From the NCBI GenBank assembly GCA_028551475.1, contig CM052358.1, forward strand, positions 4,032,501 to 4,096,500: 64,000 nt of DNA, given 5' to 3'. Both the position numbers and the translations under genes were made by a program. Under the pieces are notes generated by a model. That model was not told where the DNA came from. It ran no database searches and was given only the letters and a program-made list of their open reading frames with translations. The stretch comes from Casuarina equisetifolia (Eukaryota > Streptophyta > Magnoliopsida > Fagales > Casuarinaceae). Below, in pieces: positions 11,065 to 23,760 of the stretch (positions are counted from its first letter, which is position 1; every line of letters begins with the position of its first letter).

Positions 11065-11970
11065 CTTTGAATGCATTCATAGGATTCAATTCGTCACAAG
11101 AAGGTAATATAGGTCTTGGGAATTGTTGCCTCAATTCCTAGGATTACCAATTCCCTGCCATGATTCAACCATATTAGAAGCTATTGCCAACCTCCTTGGA
11201 TGATTTTTTCGAGCTAATGTTTGAACCAAGAAACTCAAGCACCCAATTGCTTCAATAATCCGTGTGGAGATGGACTTGTCGAACCTACTGCAGCATGAAT
11301 TAAAAATTGCAATTGGAATTGAGGAAAGCTTGTGGTAGAAGATCAAATACGACTCCATCCTGGGCTTTCATTTGTTTTTCATTTGCAAGGCATGTCTTTG
11401 ATGTGTGCAGAAAACATTTTGTTGGGCAAGCAAAGTAAAGACCTTGGTAGCTCCGGACTAGGGTGCTACGAACAACACTAGGGAAAAATGCACTGCTGAA
11501 AGGAATTTGTCTTTTTATGTTTAAAAAGTAACAACATTGCCTGAAACTAAAAAATCCAACCATTTGAAGCAAGATGTGGAACAAACACATGGAAATCCTT
11601 AGAAACCTAGGTTTATTGACAAAAGCTCAGCATCTCTTTGCCAAAATGACATAGAGACCAGAAAGAGCCTCCCCGTGACTGTTCCAATTGTTTTAAGCAG
11701 CAACTATGGAATCCACTCTCAAGAGCTCCCACAACCTGATCCTTTAACGGCTCCCATGCAATGGACAAAGCTGACTGATCAGACACCAAAAGTTGGCACC
11801 AACACGGTTGACAAAAAGGAACCTCTTACGGTATCAAATACTTGCCAACTATTGAAAAATGTTATTCTGGCGAAGGAGGAATTGGATGGCATTGTAAAAA
11901 AGAGCACTGTAGGTTATGCGGTTTCTAATCTTGACCGCTTTCCAAATTCCCCCCAACCCGTTTCTTTGGT
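11065..11970. other. ~0.9-kb segment of arm A not present in arm B
   Basis: Homology to arm B stops after ACCAATTGATC (11054-11064) and resumes near 11971 (TATAAGCATTGG). Arm B has only ~120 unrelated bases between these points. The segment contains a plus-strand ORF at 11675-12025 (116 codons, whose last ~18 fall in duplicated DNA) and a minus-strand ORF at 11300-11590. I recognise neither and saw no element ends. It may be a captured fragment or an unclassified insertion. Confidence 0.5.
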
Positions 11971-13093
11971 ACCTATAAGCATTGGCCATGAGCTCCTCTT
12001 GTTAGTAGGCAAGTTTCACTCTTGATTGCTTACTATCACTGAATTATTGGCACCTCTTTGGATTCTAAAAGCAATGATGGTTTGCTCTCCAATCTTTGTA
12101 GCAATTGGTTCTTCGAGTAGCCTATAATTGTCATAGAGAAAAACTAATTTATTATTTCCTATTATCTACTTCATTTGGTTTGCAACTAAAAATCTGGCTT
12201 AGAGAATCTTTTTTCATGTACAAGTGCTGTTAATTGACTATGTATTTTAGAAACATTTGTTTATAATAAAATAAGAGTTCAACCATGATGTTCATATAGA
12301 CGTAGAAACCAATAACTTCCATGTGTTTTATTTGTTGTTAGTCGGGAGAAAGATCGAATAGCTTCTTATACCAATAATCATGAAGGCCACTATGATGAAA
12401 AGATAAATTGATGTTTCCCTAATTTGGGTCTCTCTATCCTTGACAAATCAACAAATCTTGAATCGTTTTCTGTTGTGTAAGGATGACAATTTATGAAGTA
12501 TATAACCCAACGTGATAGTTGAATGTATTTTTATTCAGATGAACTTGATATACTAGAAAATAATATCATTTTACAAGCTGAAAAAGAAACCCTCGATTTC
12601 GTGGACAAAGTCTCATGTTGCCTAAGAGTGAGAATGGAATGTTACTTAAGTTTCACTGAAGCTATACTAATTTCCTTAAGGTAAATTTAAGATTATGCTT
12701 AACAATGCCTCATCCAACCTTTTCTATTCTTCAATTTACATTACCAAAAATTGGTAAAAGAAAAAAGGATTAAAACAACAGTCGTAAAAACTCTATGATT
12801 CGATGCAGGAACACTTGATTGGTTAGTCTGGTTTTTCTTTTTGCTGTAAGAATACTGAAACCAAGTTATTTGTCTCTCCGAGGAAGATATGCAGCTGAAA
12901 AAAGCTTCCCTACTAACAGTACGCACAAATTTTGCACGTCTTTTTTTAACCTTAAATTAACTTCTTTGTGGCTTGCTTGACTTGGTGACAAGATGCCATT
13001 TCTCATCATTAGAAAGAGAAGCAATCGAGGTTGGATGGCCCTATGCTTGCGTTGCTTGTTAATGATAAGTTATTTAATAGGGTTATTATTGTA
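11971..13093. other. Intergenic, co-duplicated with ~37546-38610
   Basis: Collinear with arm B across its length, including the AACAATGCCTCATCCAACC block at 12700, matching ~38230. No gene or RNA signal was seen. Confidence 0.65.
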
Positions 13094-13695
13094 TGTTAAG
13101 AGATCCATTATTCAATCTAAAAATTGACTCAAGAATTACTTAAAATATTTTATTATAAATAAAATTCTTATATTCTTATCAAATGATGAGTATTGCTCAC
13201 ATTTTAACATGTCACCTCACTATGATGGCCAAATTATCAAGCCATCATGATGTCACATTATGTGGGCAATGTGTATGCTCAAACCAATGAGAGTCCTATG
13301 GGTGTTAAGAGTTTTTAGTTATGATACCATGTTAAAACATTTATTATCTAATTTAAAAGCCAACTTAAGAGTTAGTTGAACCTGTTTTAATTTAAACAAC
13401 TCTATAGACTCATTCCTTAGCAATGTGACACAAATTTTACATACTGTAACATCTCTCTCACTATGATGAAAAATTTATTGAGCCGTTAATTGTGCTTTAT
13501 TGTGGACTCAAGATTTAATCTTTTTCACAGGGTGCTAATGGTAAAGTTTGGGCTTTGATATCATTTTAAAATATTAAGAGGTTCATTATCTTATTTAAAA
13601 GTCAACTTAAAAGTTGGTGAAACCCATTATCTTATAAACATGATTTTTGATATGTTACTTAATCATGTGAGACTTATTGTTTACATCTTAATACT
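13094..13695. repeat. AT-rich block of about three diverged tandem units, arm A only
   Basis: The phrase 'TTAAGAG ... cattat ... aatttAAAAGcCAACTTAAgAGTTagT' recurs near 13095, 13335 and 13575, spaced about 240 bp. Each is followed by a CACTATGATG or ATGTGA-type block, so the block looks like three degenerate units. Arm B jumps straight from GTCATTACTGT to GCATGCCTGTACC at about 38615-38625, so this is an insertion or expansion specific to A. Confidence 0.6.
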
Positions 13696-16619
13696 ATACA
13701 TGCCTTCACCTTTCTCTAACTTAATTCATCATTAAAACTGAAATCTTAAATAAATTTGTAGATATTACCAGAGTTTGTTCTTAATCTCATATTATCTATG
13801 TTGTTAGGTTATGAGTAGAATATAAAAAGTAAGTACCTTATATATTTGGCTTCTCAACTGTTGCAAACTCTGGAAATCATGGTGCTTCATCTTGCATAAT
13901 CTGCTAAAACAAAAAGACAAGGACGAAATTTTCAGTATATAATTGTAAAGAGCGAAAATGCGTCATATTCTTAGATATAAAAAGATTCAAAGATATGGGT
14001 GTATGACTAATGGACGATTTAGTAAGAAAATGAAGTCCCTTTCGTCTGGAAGTCACGATACACTGCCGAATTTGATTAAAATATGAAGATTTGGTCCTTT
14101 CATCCAGCTTTTTCTTGGCGCACTACTGGCAGTTCGTGATGTAGGATGGTAAGCTCAAGATTTCTTTTAATATACTCCCCCAACCAAACGTGTTAATTTT
14201 GAAGACTAAATTCATTTTTATTGGTTAAAGGATTCGAATGGGAAAATATTCTAAGAAGCATCGGCCCGTTGATGTCGTCTTTTGATGAAATTAAAAAAAA
14301 AACTGAAGTAACGCCCGCGAAGTTGCTAAATTTGTGCCCATCCTTAAGCCTTCGCCATTGGGCTATCTGTGCCTTTTGTTTCTCAACATATTTATGTTGT
14401 GTGACAATTATTGTGCTTGAAGAAAATGCTAGTCACATTTTATTTGAATAATATCAATAACTTGGGTTTTTATAAGCCAATGTTTATTACAATTCAAGAT
14501 TGTGAGAGCCACAATGTAATGCAACTGACGTCTTGGTGGCCCACTCTGTAGCAGCTCACATTTTGGCCTAGCTTAGGTAATTTTTTTTATAGGTAACCTA
14601 TTCAATGGGGCCACCCCTTGCATAATTTGAACTCAAAACATGGAGTTAGTTTTGATAATATTTATTATGTATTTTATGCATTATATTAGAAGATTTACAT
14701 CTAAAAGCTAATTGAAATACATTTTATTTTAATACTATCACTAACTTAGACCTCATAGGCCTAACCCTACGTGGATATTGCATGATAGATTCCCATTATT
14801 TGTACTTCTCTTTGTACGAAGCAAGCGAGCCTCCCCGTGATCGTAGCCAATAATTCACAAGACCTTTCCAAATGGGAGGATAACATAAGTGATTTGACCC
14901 AAACTTCTTGACCTTTCTTTGATCGTGAGTCGTTGAAAAGGGGAAAGCAGCATGTATCTTATTTCAAGTGGGGGTGGTCTGGAAACAGCAGAAAATGAAC
15001 TTAAAATACAAGGAAGAAACTAGGGTCTTAAACTTTACAGACACGGGTTAGAAAAAGCTAAGATTCATATTAAGAAAATTCAAATTGCGCTATTAAAAAT
15101 GCAAAACACGATGATAGAAATCACTTTCATGTGAAAGCCACGGGCTAATAGTGCAGTGTCATATTTGAATAAGAACATCAAAGGCACTTTAGTGAGGAAT
15201 CCACGTTACGGATCGTAACTACTTTGAATTATTAGCTTTGCAAATGGAAGAAAAAGATGGGTCCCTGGGTGGCCTGGGCACTATCTTGCCATCATCTAAC
15301 AGGTTCAGTAATAATGCTCTCCTTTACGCGGTCTCTAGGTTGACGTTCATAGTTTTTGTGTAATTTTGGTGAGAGAGGAATGTTCGTACTTTTTAGGATA
15401 AATTTGTTAGTGAAGCTGAAATTATGTGTTCTACAGAGAAAGAATTAATTCGTCACTTAGGCTGCCCATACCTCTAGAAAATAGTTGGTTTGTCAAGTAG
15501 GTTTTCGTCTCCGTGGTGCAAGATTTCTTCTAGGGTTTCTATTATTGCCAAGGGTTTGCCCCAGTGTTCTTATATTTCTTTAATGTTTTGATTCATTCAT
15601 TTCGTAACTACCCCCCAAAACAAGGTCTTCGAGTTCCATTAGCTAGAGTTAATTGGGGATTTTAAAGGTGCATCGTATCCTCTATTGTCCAGGTTCAACC
15701 TCTGCGCTTCTCTCTATTATTTTATCCACTTCTATGCAGAAGCTGTTGTGCTTCAATAGTTACTGTATAAGGAACCCAAGGCACGCTGATACAGATAAAA
15801 CAAAGTTTTCATTCAATGTCATCATTCAAATAAAATACATGATAAGAGCTAGCTTATATCAATGTCCCGTTTAACGAGAAATAACGAGTTTAATAAGTCC
15901 AAGATTGTCTTCCATGTCCTTCAAATAAGTGCTGCATGCACTCAAAGTTCACAATTCCTGCTCCTTCTATCTGCCTACAATTATGGTCGTTTCCATTTCA
16001 TGTAAATAAAATAATTTTCTGTATATAATATTACTTTTTATAAGTATCAATATTTTAGATTTCACATTGCGAGTCTTTGGGATTCGTGGTCTATATTACA
16101 TGAGACGTGATCTTTAGCCAGTCGCATTATTTTTCAGGTATAGTGAAACCCCACCATTGTTTCAAAAGATTCTTCTTTTACGCCTATCGCACAAGTACAC
16201 TGATATCGTTACGCCTTTAAAAAAGAAATTGTCTTTCCTTTTCTCTGTCGGCCATGAGAGATTCTTATATTGTGGAGTTCATAGAAAGGATGTAAGTGGA
16301 ACGAACAAATCCGCTTTTGCGATCAATGAAGATGGTGTTGGAACGCACAAGTACATTGATCCGCTTTATTAGCTTCTTTAACCATTGATCTATGATTGGT
16401 TTCCAATTCCTTTCTTTCTGTTCCCTGAATTACGGTTTAATTAATTGAAGTAGTAAATGGATTCAACTTTCGCGTAGAATGCACAATTTCATCATTCTAG
16501 TGATGATAAAAATAAGATAGATCCACTTTTGTGTTCTTGAAAACATAATGGCAGCTCGTTCGTTGAATTGATGGGATTGCCCCCAACAAGATCACCTTTT
16601 TCACATTTTGAAACTTGCA
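13696..16619. other. Intergenic, co-duplicated with ~38620-46495
   Basis: Collinear with arm B apart from B-specific additions. It includes a single copy (about 15055-15185) of the ~130-bp unit that is present four times in arm B. Part of 15395-15740 aligns with 44670-45020, where arm B is less decayed. No intact gene was seen. Confidence 0.6.
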
Positions 16620-16632
16620 GATCAGATTATTT

Positions 16633-16752
16633 AAGGGCGGGCCCTAGCTCAATGGTGTTCTCTAAACCAAATCTTGACCGACAGTCCCACTAGTCACAGG
16701 GTTCGAATCCCCCGTCTCCTTCCCCAGGTGTGTGAGTCTAATAAAAAAAAAG
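16633..16752 (+). mobile_element. tRNA-derived SINE
   Basis: The 5' part resembles a tRNA with an RNA polymerase III A box TAGCTCAATGG (16645-16655) and B box GGTTCGAATCC (16700-16710). It ends in an A-rich tail. A 13-bp target duplication flanks it: GATCAGATTATTT (16620-16632) and GATTAGATTATTT (16753-16765), one mismatch. The matching site in arm B near 46497 is unoccupied (GCGGATCATACTATTTGATG). The internal spacing is too long and too poorly paired for a working tRNA. Confidence 0.87.
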
Positions 16753-16765
16753 GATTAGATTATTT

Positions 16766-18330
16766 GATGTTACATAAAGTATTATTTGGAAAAATTTGAT
16801 CTAATGTAAAGAAATTGTCAATTGTAGGACTCTATCATTTTCCATGAAATGTCTCCTTAGAGAACAGAACATGTTCCCTCTAAGCTTCTTTCTGAAAACT
16901 TATTTGTGAGTCCTTGTAAAAGCAACAAACTGTGTTCATGATAGGAGGAAAAGAACATTTTTTCAGGAAAGGCTTTTGGAGAAACAAGAATTCTAATTTT
17001 CTTTGTTTCACACTCAAGGTAACTTGATAGGAGCTAATGACGTAGTTACGTAGGATATTTTAATTGCCACTTCGGTACACTTGGCTTTCTCGATCTCATG
17101 GTCTCGACCCTACGATTTTCATCAGTATTAAATAAGTTTCTATTGTCAAGAGTCTTCCCCTTTTAGGTCTTTTTCTTGTCGCCTTTTCATAATTTGAAAA
17201 GAGTAAGTTCAAAGATATTGAATCGAGCACCTCCTCTCAAGTAGAGACGGCTGATTGTTTCGGAGGGGGGCCAGTTCAATTGGCCTCTGAGCTTAGATCT
17301 TATCCTATCAAGCATACAAGTTTTTAAGGGAGATGAAGCAGCCATGAGTTCGCTTTTAGGCAAACACACCTTTCTTTAGGGTGTCTAGCCCTGCATAATA
17401 GATGGCTTGTAAGGAGTTGGATTTTGTCAAAGAATTGGTTCTGATTTTGTCTTAATTGTGGCAGCAACATTTCTATCTCCCCCCTCCTTTTTTTTTTTTT
17501 TTTCTATCAGTTTTTTTTCTTTATATATCTTCTACTTTGTCCAAAAATTCCATCATGCTCGATTAACGCCACACCATAAGCACACCTCAGAAACTGCCCC
17601 TTCCTTGGCTAGCATCCAGTTATACTGGAGCTAACCCTAACGGGAATGTTCTCCTTGAAAACATGATTAGGTCGGTTTAAACAACAAAAGATGCTTTCAG
17701 GAAAGTATCTAAGAGTGACGGTTAAATTCTAACATTCAAGAAACATAATTGAAGCTTGCTATTAAGGTAGGCAATAAATGCTTATACAATCACCTCCCAA
17801 ACATAGCAATGACATCAAACTCTATATTATATGATACGATAAATGCATGCTCAATGAGATGCAGTGTATATGAAAGCACATGCTGGTTAATTGTGATATA
17901 GGTGGCCTAGATTTGTACACGCCACGAACTACTCCCTTCATGTAAAACAAAAGATTATTACTCTGTCCTCTACTTTCATGCAACTGGGAATATAATAATT
18001 CATTTTATAGGCACTTGCTGTTCCATCAACTTGTGATTAATTAAAACGCACGAAATAGCAATCCCAACAAACATCTCCTGATTGTTTCGACAATGTGACA
18101 TGGCTATTTCTATAACGACTTGCTTTCTGATATGTTTATTTGCTTTCTCTTTCTTCTTTGTCTCTAGTGAAATTGTTGGATAGCATTCTTCTCAAAAGAT
18201 TGAGAGTGAAAAAAAATAGAAAGTATACTTTATGGACCACTCTATAAATAATGCAAGATGTCATGTTTGCCTTTGTGAAGGTGCTCCGCACTCATTCCTA
18301 CTAATTGTTGGCCTTGAGATTCTTACAGTG
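16766..18330. other. End of duplicated arm A; homology ends near 18330
   Basis: Collinear with ~46500-48520. The last clear match is the GAGATTCTTA block (18316-18325 in A, 48506-48515 in B). A poly-T run lies near 17487-17510. No gene was found. Confidence 0.6.
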
Positions 18331-18339
18331 TGTAGGACA

Positions 18340-18607
18340 GAACAAATGTTCCACTTCGTCCATCTTGGACATTGTATGGCATATTAGCGAGAACAGAGGA
18401 TGATGGATAAGGGCATGAAACAACATTGGAGGATGAGGCAGAACTCATGTTGTGACTTAAGTCAGAATGGAAGCTTGAGATTGAATTGGAATTTGAGGCG
18501 GTGTTTGCATAGAAACTTAAGTCACGCCTGGAGTTAGAAAAAGGACACAATTAACAACCCTTGGATCATTACTGATAAGAATGACAACATGACTGTTATC
18601 GTTGACA
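18340..18607 (-). repeat. Truncated 3' LTR of the minus-strand Copia element
   Basis: On the minus strand it starts TGTCAACGATAACAG directly after a polypurine tract (GCAGGGAAG), and matches the starts of the LTR copies at 25105-25871 and 25965-26635. It breaks off after ~268 bp, within about 20 bp of where homology between the two MATE arms ends. Confidence 0.75.
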
Positions 18608-18614
18608 CTTCCCT

Positions 18615-18695
18615 GCAAGATTGGCTTGATTAATCCAAGCTTGGAGCAGAGATTTTCAAGTCGCCCCTTAGCTAATGCCTTGGTAAACATGTCTT
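18615..18695 (-). pseudogene. C-terminal end of Copia pol
   Basis: The minus-strand translation reads DMFTKALAKGRLENLCSKLG followed by LIKP, the standard end of Ty1-copia polyproteins just before the PPT and 3' LTR. Confidence 0.88.
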
Positions 18696-18719
18696 GTTTT
18701 GAACATTAAATCCTTTTAG

Positions 18720-20560
18720 ATAGTAATTATGGTCTTAACCCTTAAAAAGTTAAGGCGTTCTACATCTTTACTCCATGAAACTATTGTTCTTATCACAAAT
18801 CCAACCATAAGGTACTCACACATAAGCATGAGAACAAGTCACCATGAGAAAAATGGGTAGTAAACTTACGAGTGATATTTGACATGGAAGAATAACCAGG
18901 GGAAGTCCAGACCTTTTCTCTTATCTTTCGTCTGTTCATGCCCATTATTTGTTTCATCATCTCTTGAACGACTCCTACAATAGACAATGAGTAAGCTACA
19001 TATACTAGTATAAAGAGGTTATGAAGTAAAGATGATTGTAGCCTTGGGTTTTCACCTTTTTCTTTTGTTTTTTCTTGTTCTCTTTTTTATGACTGTACAT
19101 TCTTTTTCCATCTTTTGTAGTAAAGCTTCTCTGCACAACTACTTAAGAATGGTCAACAAAATTAAAATGCTTTGGGGGTACAATAATGCAAAAGTTGACA
19201 TTTACTCAAAAGGTAAGAAAAAAACAATCATTTTTATACTCAAGAAACATAATGCTCTTTATACCATTAGAATCTTAGATAATTATCACATAAAAGATGA
19301 TTACATATCCCTAACATATTATTCAATGCACTAAGGAACTAATTAGCGTAAGTTGAGTTTGAGAAATAGTATGTTGAATCCCAATATTTAACATGTAGTA
19401 CTTAATGGTAGATTTTGTTCTAAGAAGCAATTTTTCTAATATCCACACGAACCTATAAAATAAAAAGTATCTATGCTTCTGGCTGAAAGAATCTTAGTAC
19501 AAGAATAAAGAAAATCTTTTTTTTTTTGTCAAAACAAAAAAAACCATTATTTTTAGTGAGTTTTTCACTTCAACAATCAATTGGACAAATAACAATTAAT
19601 CATTGCTATTGTCACATGCACATGTGCACACACACACACACACATGGTTGTTTAGGTTGGGGGGAACCCCACAAGAAGTATGTCTTGTGCCTATGGGCCA
19701 TTATAACTATCCAAGAGACATTTGAAATAAGAATGATAAATAAACTCATATGTTGGATTACCTAAAAATAGACTTTCAAATTATCTATTAATGTAGATAG
19801 ATGAATACTATGAGCATTGCATAGACCTAAACTTGTGTAAATAGTAGAGATCCAAACCAAAAAGAATGAGAATGATGAAGTGTTCATTGAATTTGGAAAG
19901 AAACTACGGGTTGTTTAGAGGATATCCGAAAACCTTAGTAGTTGTTCTTTGGACAACCTTGACAACCACTAGGACAACAACCAGATCCTTAGTTAGTAGG
20001 CCATTTGTAAAATTTCCATTAAGCATCCAAAAGAGGCCTTCAACTAGCAAGAAAGTTCCATTGCTAGATTTCTATTCACAAGTTTGGAGATTCCATAAAT
20101 AGATTCCAAAGGCTTCTTTGTCTCTCAAAACTATGAATACATTATCCTATTCTACAATGTTCTTATCAGAGACATTAGTGTATGGATTGGAAAACAAAAA
20201 CAAGTCATGTTCATTTATCACATAAAAAGTCAATAAAATTATTTAACGTTGCTTTGTATTAATCCAACAATAAAAAAAAACTAAAATGATAGGACAATGA
20301 CAAAAGTCTCCACTAAGCAATTTCAAGAAGCCCATGGAAAGGTCTTTACACACAATGTGAGGTCAAAACATGCTAAGAAAAAAGCATGGGAGGCTAAAAT
20401 TTGTAAGAGATAGGGCAAGGAAAATCATAACAATATAATTATATAGATGCTACATTATTGATTAAACAATTATAGAAAAATTATACAAATAAACTTAAGC
20501 TGAAAAGTTAGCCAATATTTGAAAAAATGTGTCATTGTAAGATGTAGGATTGACATGTTA
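18720..20560. other. Unassigned DNA inside the Copia remnant
   Basis: This separates the RNase H region from the extreme C-terminus of pol, which should be nearly adjacent. It is probably a further insertion or a rearrangement. It contains a (CA)n microsatellite at 19627-19644. Short ORFs (for example 19032-19334 +) resemble nothing I know. Confidence 0.5.
19627..19644. repeat. (CA)9 microsatellite
   Basis: A run of about nine CA units lies within the unassigned segment of the Copia nest. Confidence 0.9.
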
Positions 20561-20589
20561 TCATCATAAAGCTTAATATGATAATGAAG

Positions 20590-21570
20590 ATCAATACCTA
20601 AATCATAGAGAAGATGTAGTAGCCATATAATTTTAGCAACACCTAAAGCAAGTGCTTGATATTTTGCCTTTGTAGAAGATTGAGCAATTTTAGCTTGCCA
20701 CTTGGAGGACTAAGATACGTAGTTTTTTTTTTTTTTTAATGAATAGACATAACTTGGTTATAGATCTCTTTATGATTGAATAGCTAGCCTAAATCCAAGT
20801 TAGTAAAACCATATAGGTTAGCATTACATTATTTGACTATTTAAAGTCCATGATTTAATGCCCCCTACAAATACCTTAGCATTTTTGGCACAATTAGTTG
20901 ATGGTAAAGGCTAAATTTGATTTAGTCAACATAAGTTATTAGGGTGCTCCAAGAAGGATTTTAAAGTGGGAAGGCTAGAGAAATAGATTAGTTCCATTCT
21001 AGACAGTTGATGGCTTTGTTGACATGGCTTTGTGAAAGTTGTAATCCAACTTCATCATGGATTACTTGTATGCCTATATAGTTTCAGCCACACTTAAAGC
21101 AAGTGCGTGATATTTTTCTTTTGTAGAAGATTAAGAAAATGTAGTTTGCCACTTGGAGGACCAAGATATGTAGTTTCTTCTAATGAATAGACACAACTTG
21201 GTTGTACATCTCTTTCTGATTGAATACCTAGCCTAAATCTAAGTATGTAAAACCATATAGGTTATCATTACATTGTTTGATTATTTGAAGTCCAAGGTTT
21301 AATGTACCTTGCAAACACCATAGCACTCATTTAAATTCATAATAGTCTTGGATGCTGGGCATGGACATCTTTTAGCATGATTGGTTGATAATAAAGGCTA
21401 AGTCAAATTTGGTCAACATAAGTTGTTGGAGTATCACAAGAAGGCTTTTAAAGTGGGAACGTTGGGGAAATAGATTAGTTCCATTTTGGACGATTGATAA
21501 CTTTGTGAAAGGGGTAATCTAACTTCATGATGGATTACTTGAATGCCTAGGAATTAAGTTAATTATCCAA
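20590..21570 (-). repeat. Tandem duplication of ~470 bp over Copia RNase H
   Basis: Two direct copies (about 20635-21085 and 21086-21570) share blocks such as TTGCCACTTGGAGGAC, ATAGACA(T/C)AACTTGGTT and AAACCATATAGGTTA. The minus-strand translation gives the RNase H signature SSKWQAKIAQSSTKAKYQAL in the lower copy. Both copies carry several stops. Confidence 0.75.
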
Positions 21571-22341
21571 GATCTTTAATAGGAATTTTATCCCAAGTTG
21601 GTTAGAAAGTTATTTAAATGGTAAGTGGAGTTTTTGGTTATTGCCATATCATCCATCCAAGTGAGAATCTAGATGTGCACACCCTTTATGGTCATATAGA
21701 AACAAAGATGGATCATGCTATGAGTAACAAAAATTGTGATCAAGGAGAAAGAGTGAGAATTAGTCATACTAGGATCAAGGATTTTGTTTTAGTCCATAAA
21801 GAGCTCATCGAAGGGAACACACATAAGCTGCACATATGGGATCTTAGAAGTTAGAAGGTTGCCCCATATTCACCTATTCCATGAAGAAATTATGTAAGAA
21901 AGCATTATCTATGTCAAGTTGTTAGAGTTCTTGCAAAGGTGAAGATAGACTCTTATAGTGGTAGCTTCAAACCAAGGAACAAGTCTCTAAGAAATCAACT
22001 CTAGGTTCTTAGTGGAACCTTTTTGTCACAAGCCTCATCTTCAATCAATTAAGTGTTCCATTTGGTACTATCCTAGGTTTAAAGACCCATTTGCAATCAA
22101 CCACATTCATGGCAGGTGTTCTAGGAGTCAATTCCTTTGTTTTGTGACATTTTGGTTCTAGCATCTCAAGATCCATGGCCTGTCATAGTTAGGATAGGTG
22201 AGAGCTTGATTGACTAAGAGAGGAATAACAAGAATAGAGGAGAAAGTAGATAGGCCATAACAAGGGTTAGGCTTGGTTCCTTTTGTCATGAGGATATGAA
22301 GTTTTAGTAACATGTGTGTTTTGGATTTGCACTAGGTTAGT

Positions 22342-23760
22342 TGATAACTCTATTTTTATAGAGTTATTTTAACTATTTTAGGATATAAATAATACAAGTT
22401 TTATAAGATAATATTTAAGTTTTGATATATTTATGTAAATTGGTGTTATTTATGCAGTAAACCCCAAAAGAGCAAAAGAAATAAAGGAAGAGAAAGTTAT
22501 AAAAAGGCATGTGAAGAAGACAAGGAAAGAAAAAGAAGTCAAAAGAAGAAAAGAGGAGGCAATGTGTAAAGTAGCAAAAGAGGAGGAAAAGGACAAAAAA
22601 GGACAAGAAAGAAAATAAAGGAAAAGGGTTAAAAAAGTGAATTACTAAGGGAGAATCTTAGGGCACACATCCCAAAATAGAATAAAAAGGTAAAAGAACG
22701 TGAATTAAAAGGGGGAGAAGGCGCCGCACAAAAGAAGAAGAGAGAGAAGAGAGAGAAAAGAAGAAGAAGCCACGTGTTGCCGCCGAAACCAACCAAGGAA
22801 GAGAGAAAAAGTGAGAGAAGAAAGAGAAAACCAAGAAAGAAAAAGAGAAATATAGGCACGAAAGCTTCCCTATACTTTTTATCATTCTTGAATTGTAGGA
22901 ATTCTATAAAGAATTCTTAAAGAAAAGACAGTGTGGTGACAACTTTCTTTTTTTTTTTTATTTAAGATGTTTTGCTTAATTTCTACTATTGCTTTGGTTT
23001 GTTATTTTATTATGTTCTAAAGTTCTTTTGTTAGAACGAAGATGTAGCCTAACTATGATGATGTGAATTTTATAAGTTTTTATGTTTTACAAGATATTTT
23101 ATTTATGTGAGTTATATATTATTATGCTTAATGCTTTTAAGTGATTGGCCACCACTTGAATGATTTGATGTGCATATTTGAGACTGAGAGGTAATAATAT
23201 GCAATTACTTATTATAATATATAACCATGAATTAAATGTGGATAGACATATACCATGTTATTTGTGTGGCTTTCGGTGATAAGATGATCGAAAGATTTAT
23301 TGTAAACCAGGAATATTCACAGATCCTAATGCATTTGGTTTGTTTCAATTCACATATAGAGATATAGTGAATTAATGAACTAAATAGGTTTACTATATCT
23401 AGACATAGGATAGTAAATAAATTAGGAAGTTTCGCCATCACATGGATAATATCATTTTTGTAGGCATAAACTATGAAAATTCATATATAGTAGTTATAGT
23501 GAAATCGGAAGCTCTAAAATGTTTCTCATCTTGATTTTTCTTACTTGGATTCAATTTTAATTAGTCTTGAGTTTTCATTTTGAAAGTTTTAAATTTTAAT
23601 TCATCATCAACAATATTTTGATTTGTTAGATAAATTTTAAGATTAATTCATTATTAGTACTTAATTAGTTTAGTATTCACCAATTTTCGTGGGACGATAC
23701 TTTTCTTATCATTATATTACTTGTTCGACATGTTCACTTGCATTTAAAATTCACCGAACA
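22342..23760. mobile_element. Solo LTR, 1419 bp, probably Ty3-gypsy
   Basis: The LTR begins TGATAACTCTATTTTTATAG and ends TTCACCGAACA, with a perfect 5-bp target duplication TTAGT (22337-22341 and 23761-23765). The 3' part (GTGGGACGATACTTTTC ... TTCACTTGCATTT) resembles the tail of plant Ty3-gypsy LTRs. There is no internal region, so this is a solo LTR left by LTR-LTR recombination. It includes a strongly purine-biased stretch (~22480-22870), whose long minus-strand ORFs are compositional artefacts. It sits inside the Copia pol remnant and is therefore younger. Confidence 0.87.

Noticed and set aside
16641..16735. Possible tRNA gene
   Set aside because: A and B boxes are present, but no cloverleaf pairs properly and the 3' part leads into an A-rich tail with a target duplication, so it is a SINE.
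22629..22885. Overlapping Phe/Leu/Ser-rich minus-strand ORFs
   Set aside because: They come from a purine-biased stretch inside the solo LTR and have no protein character.
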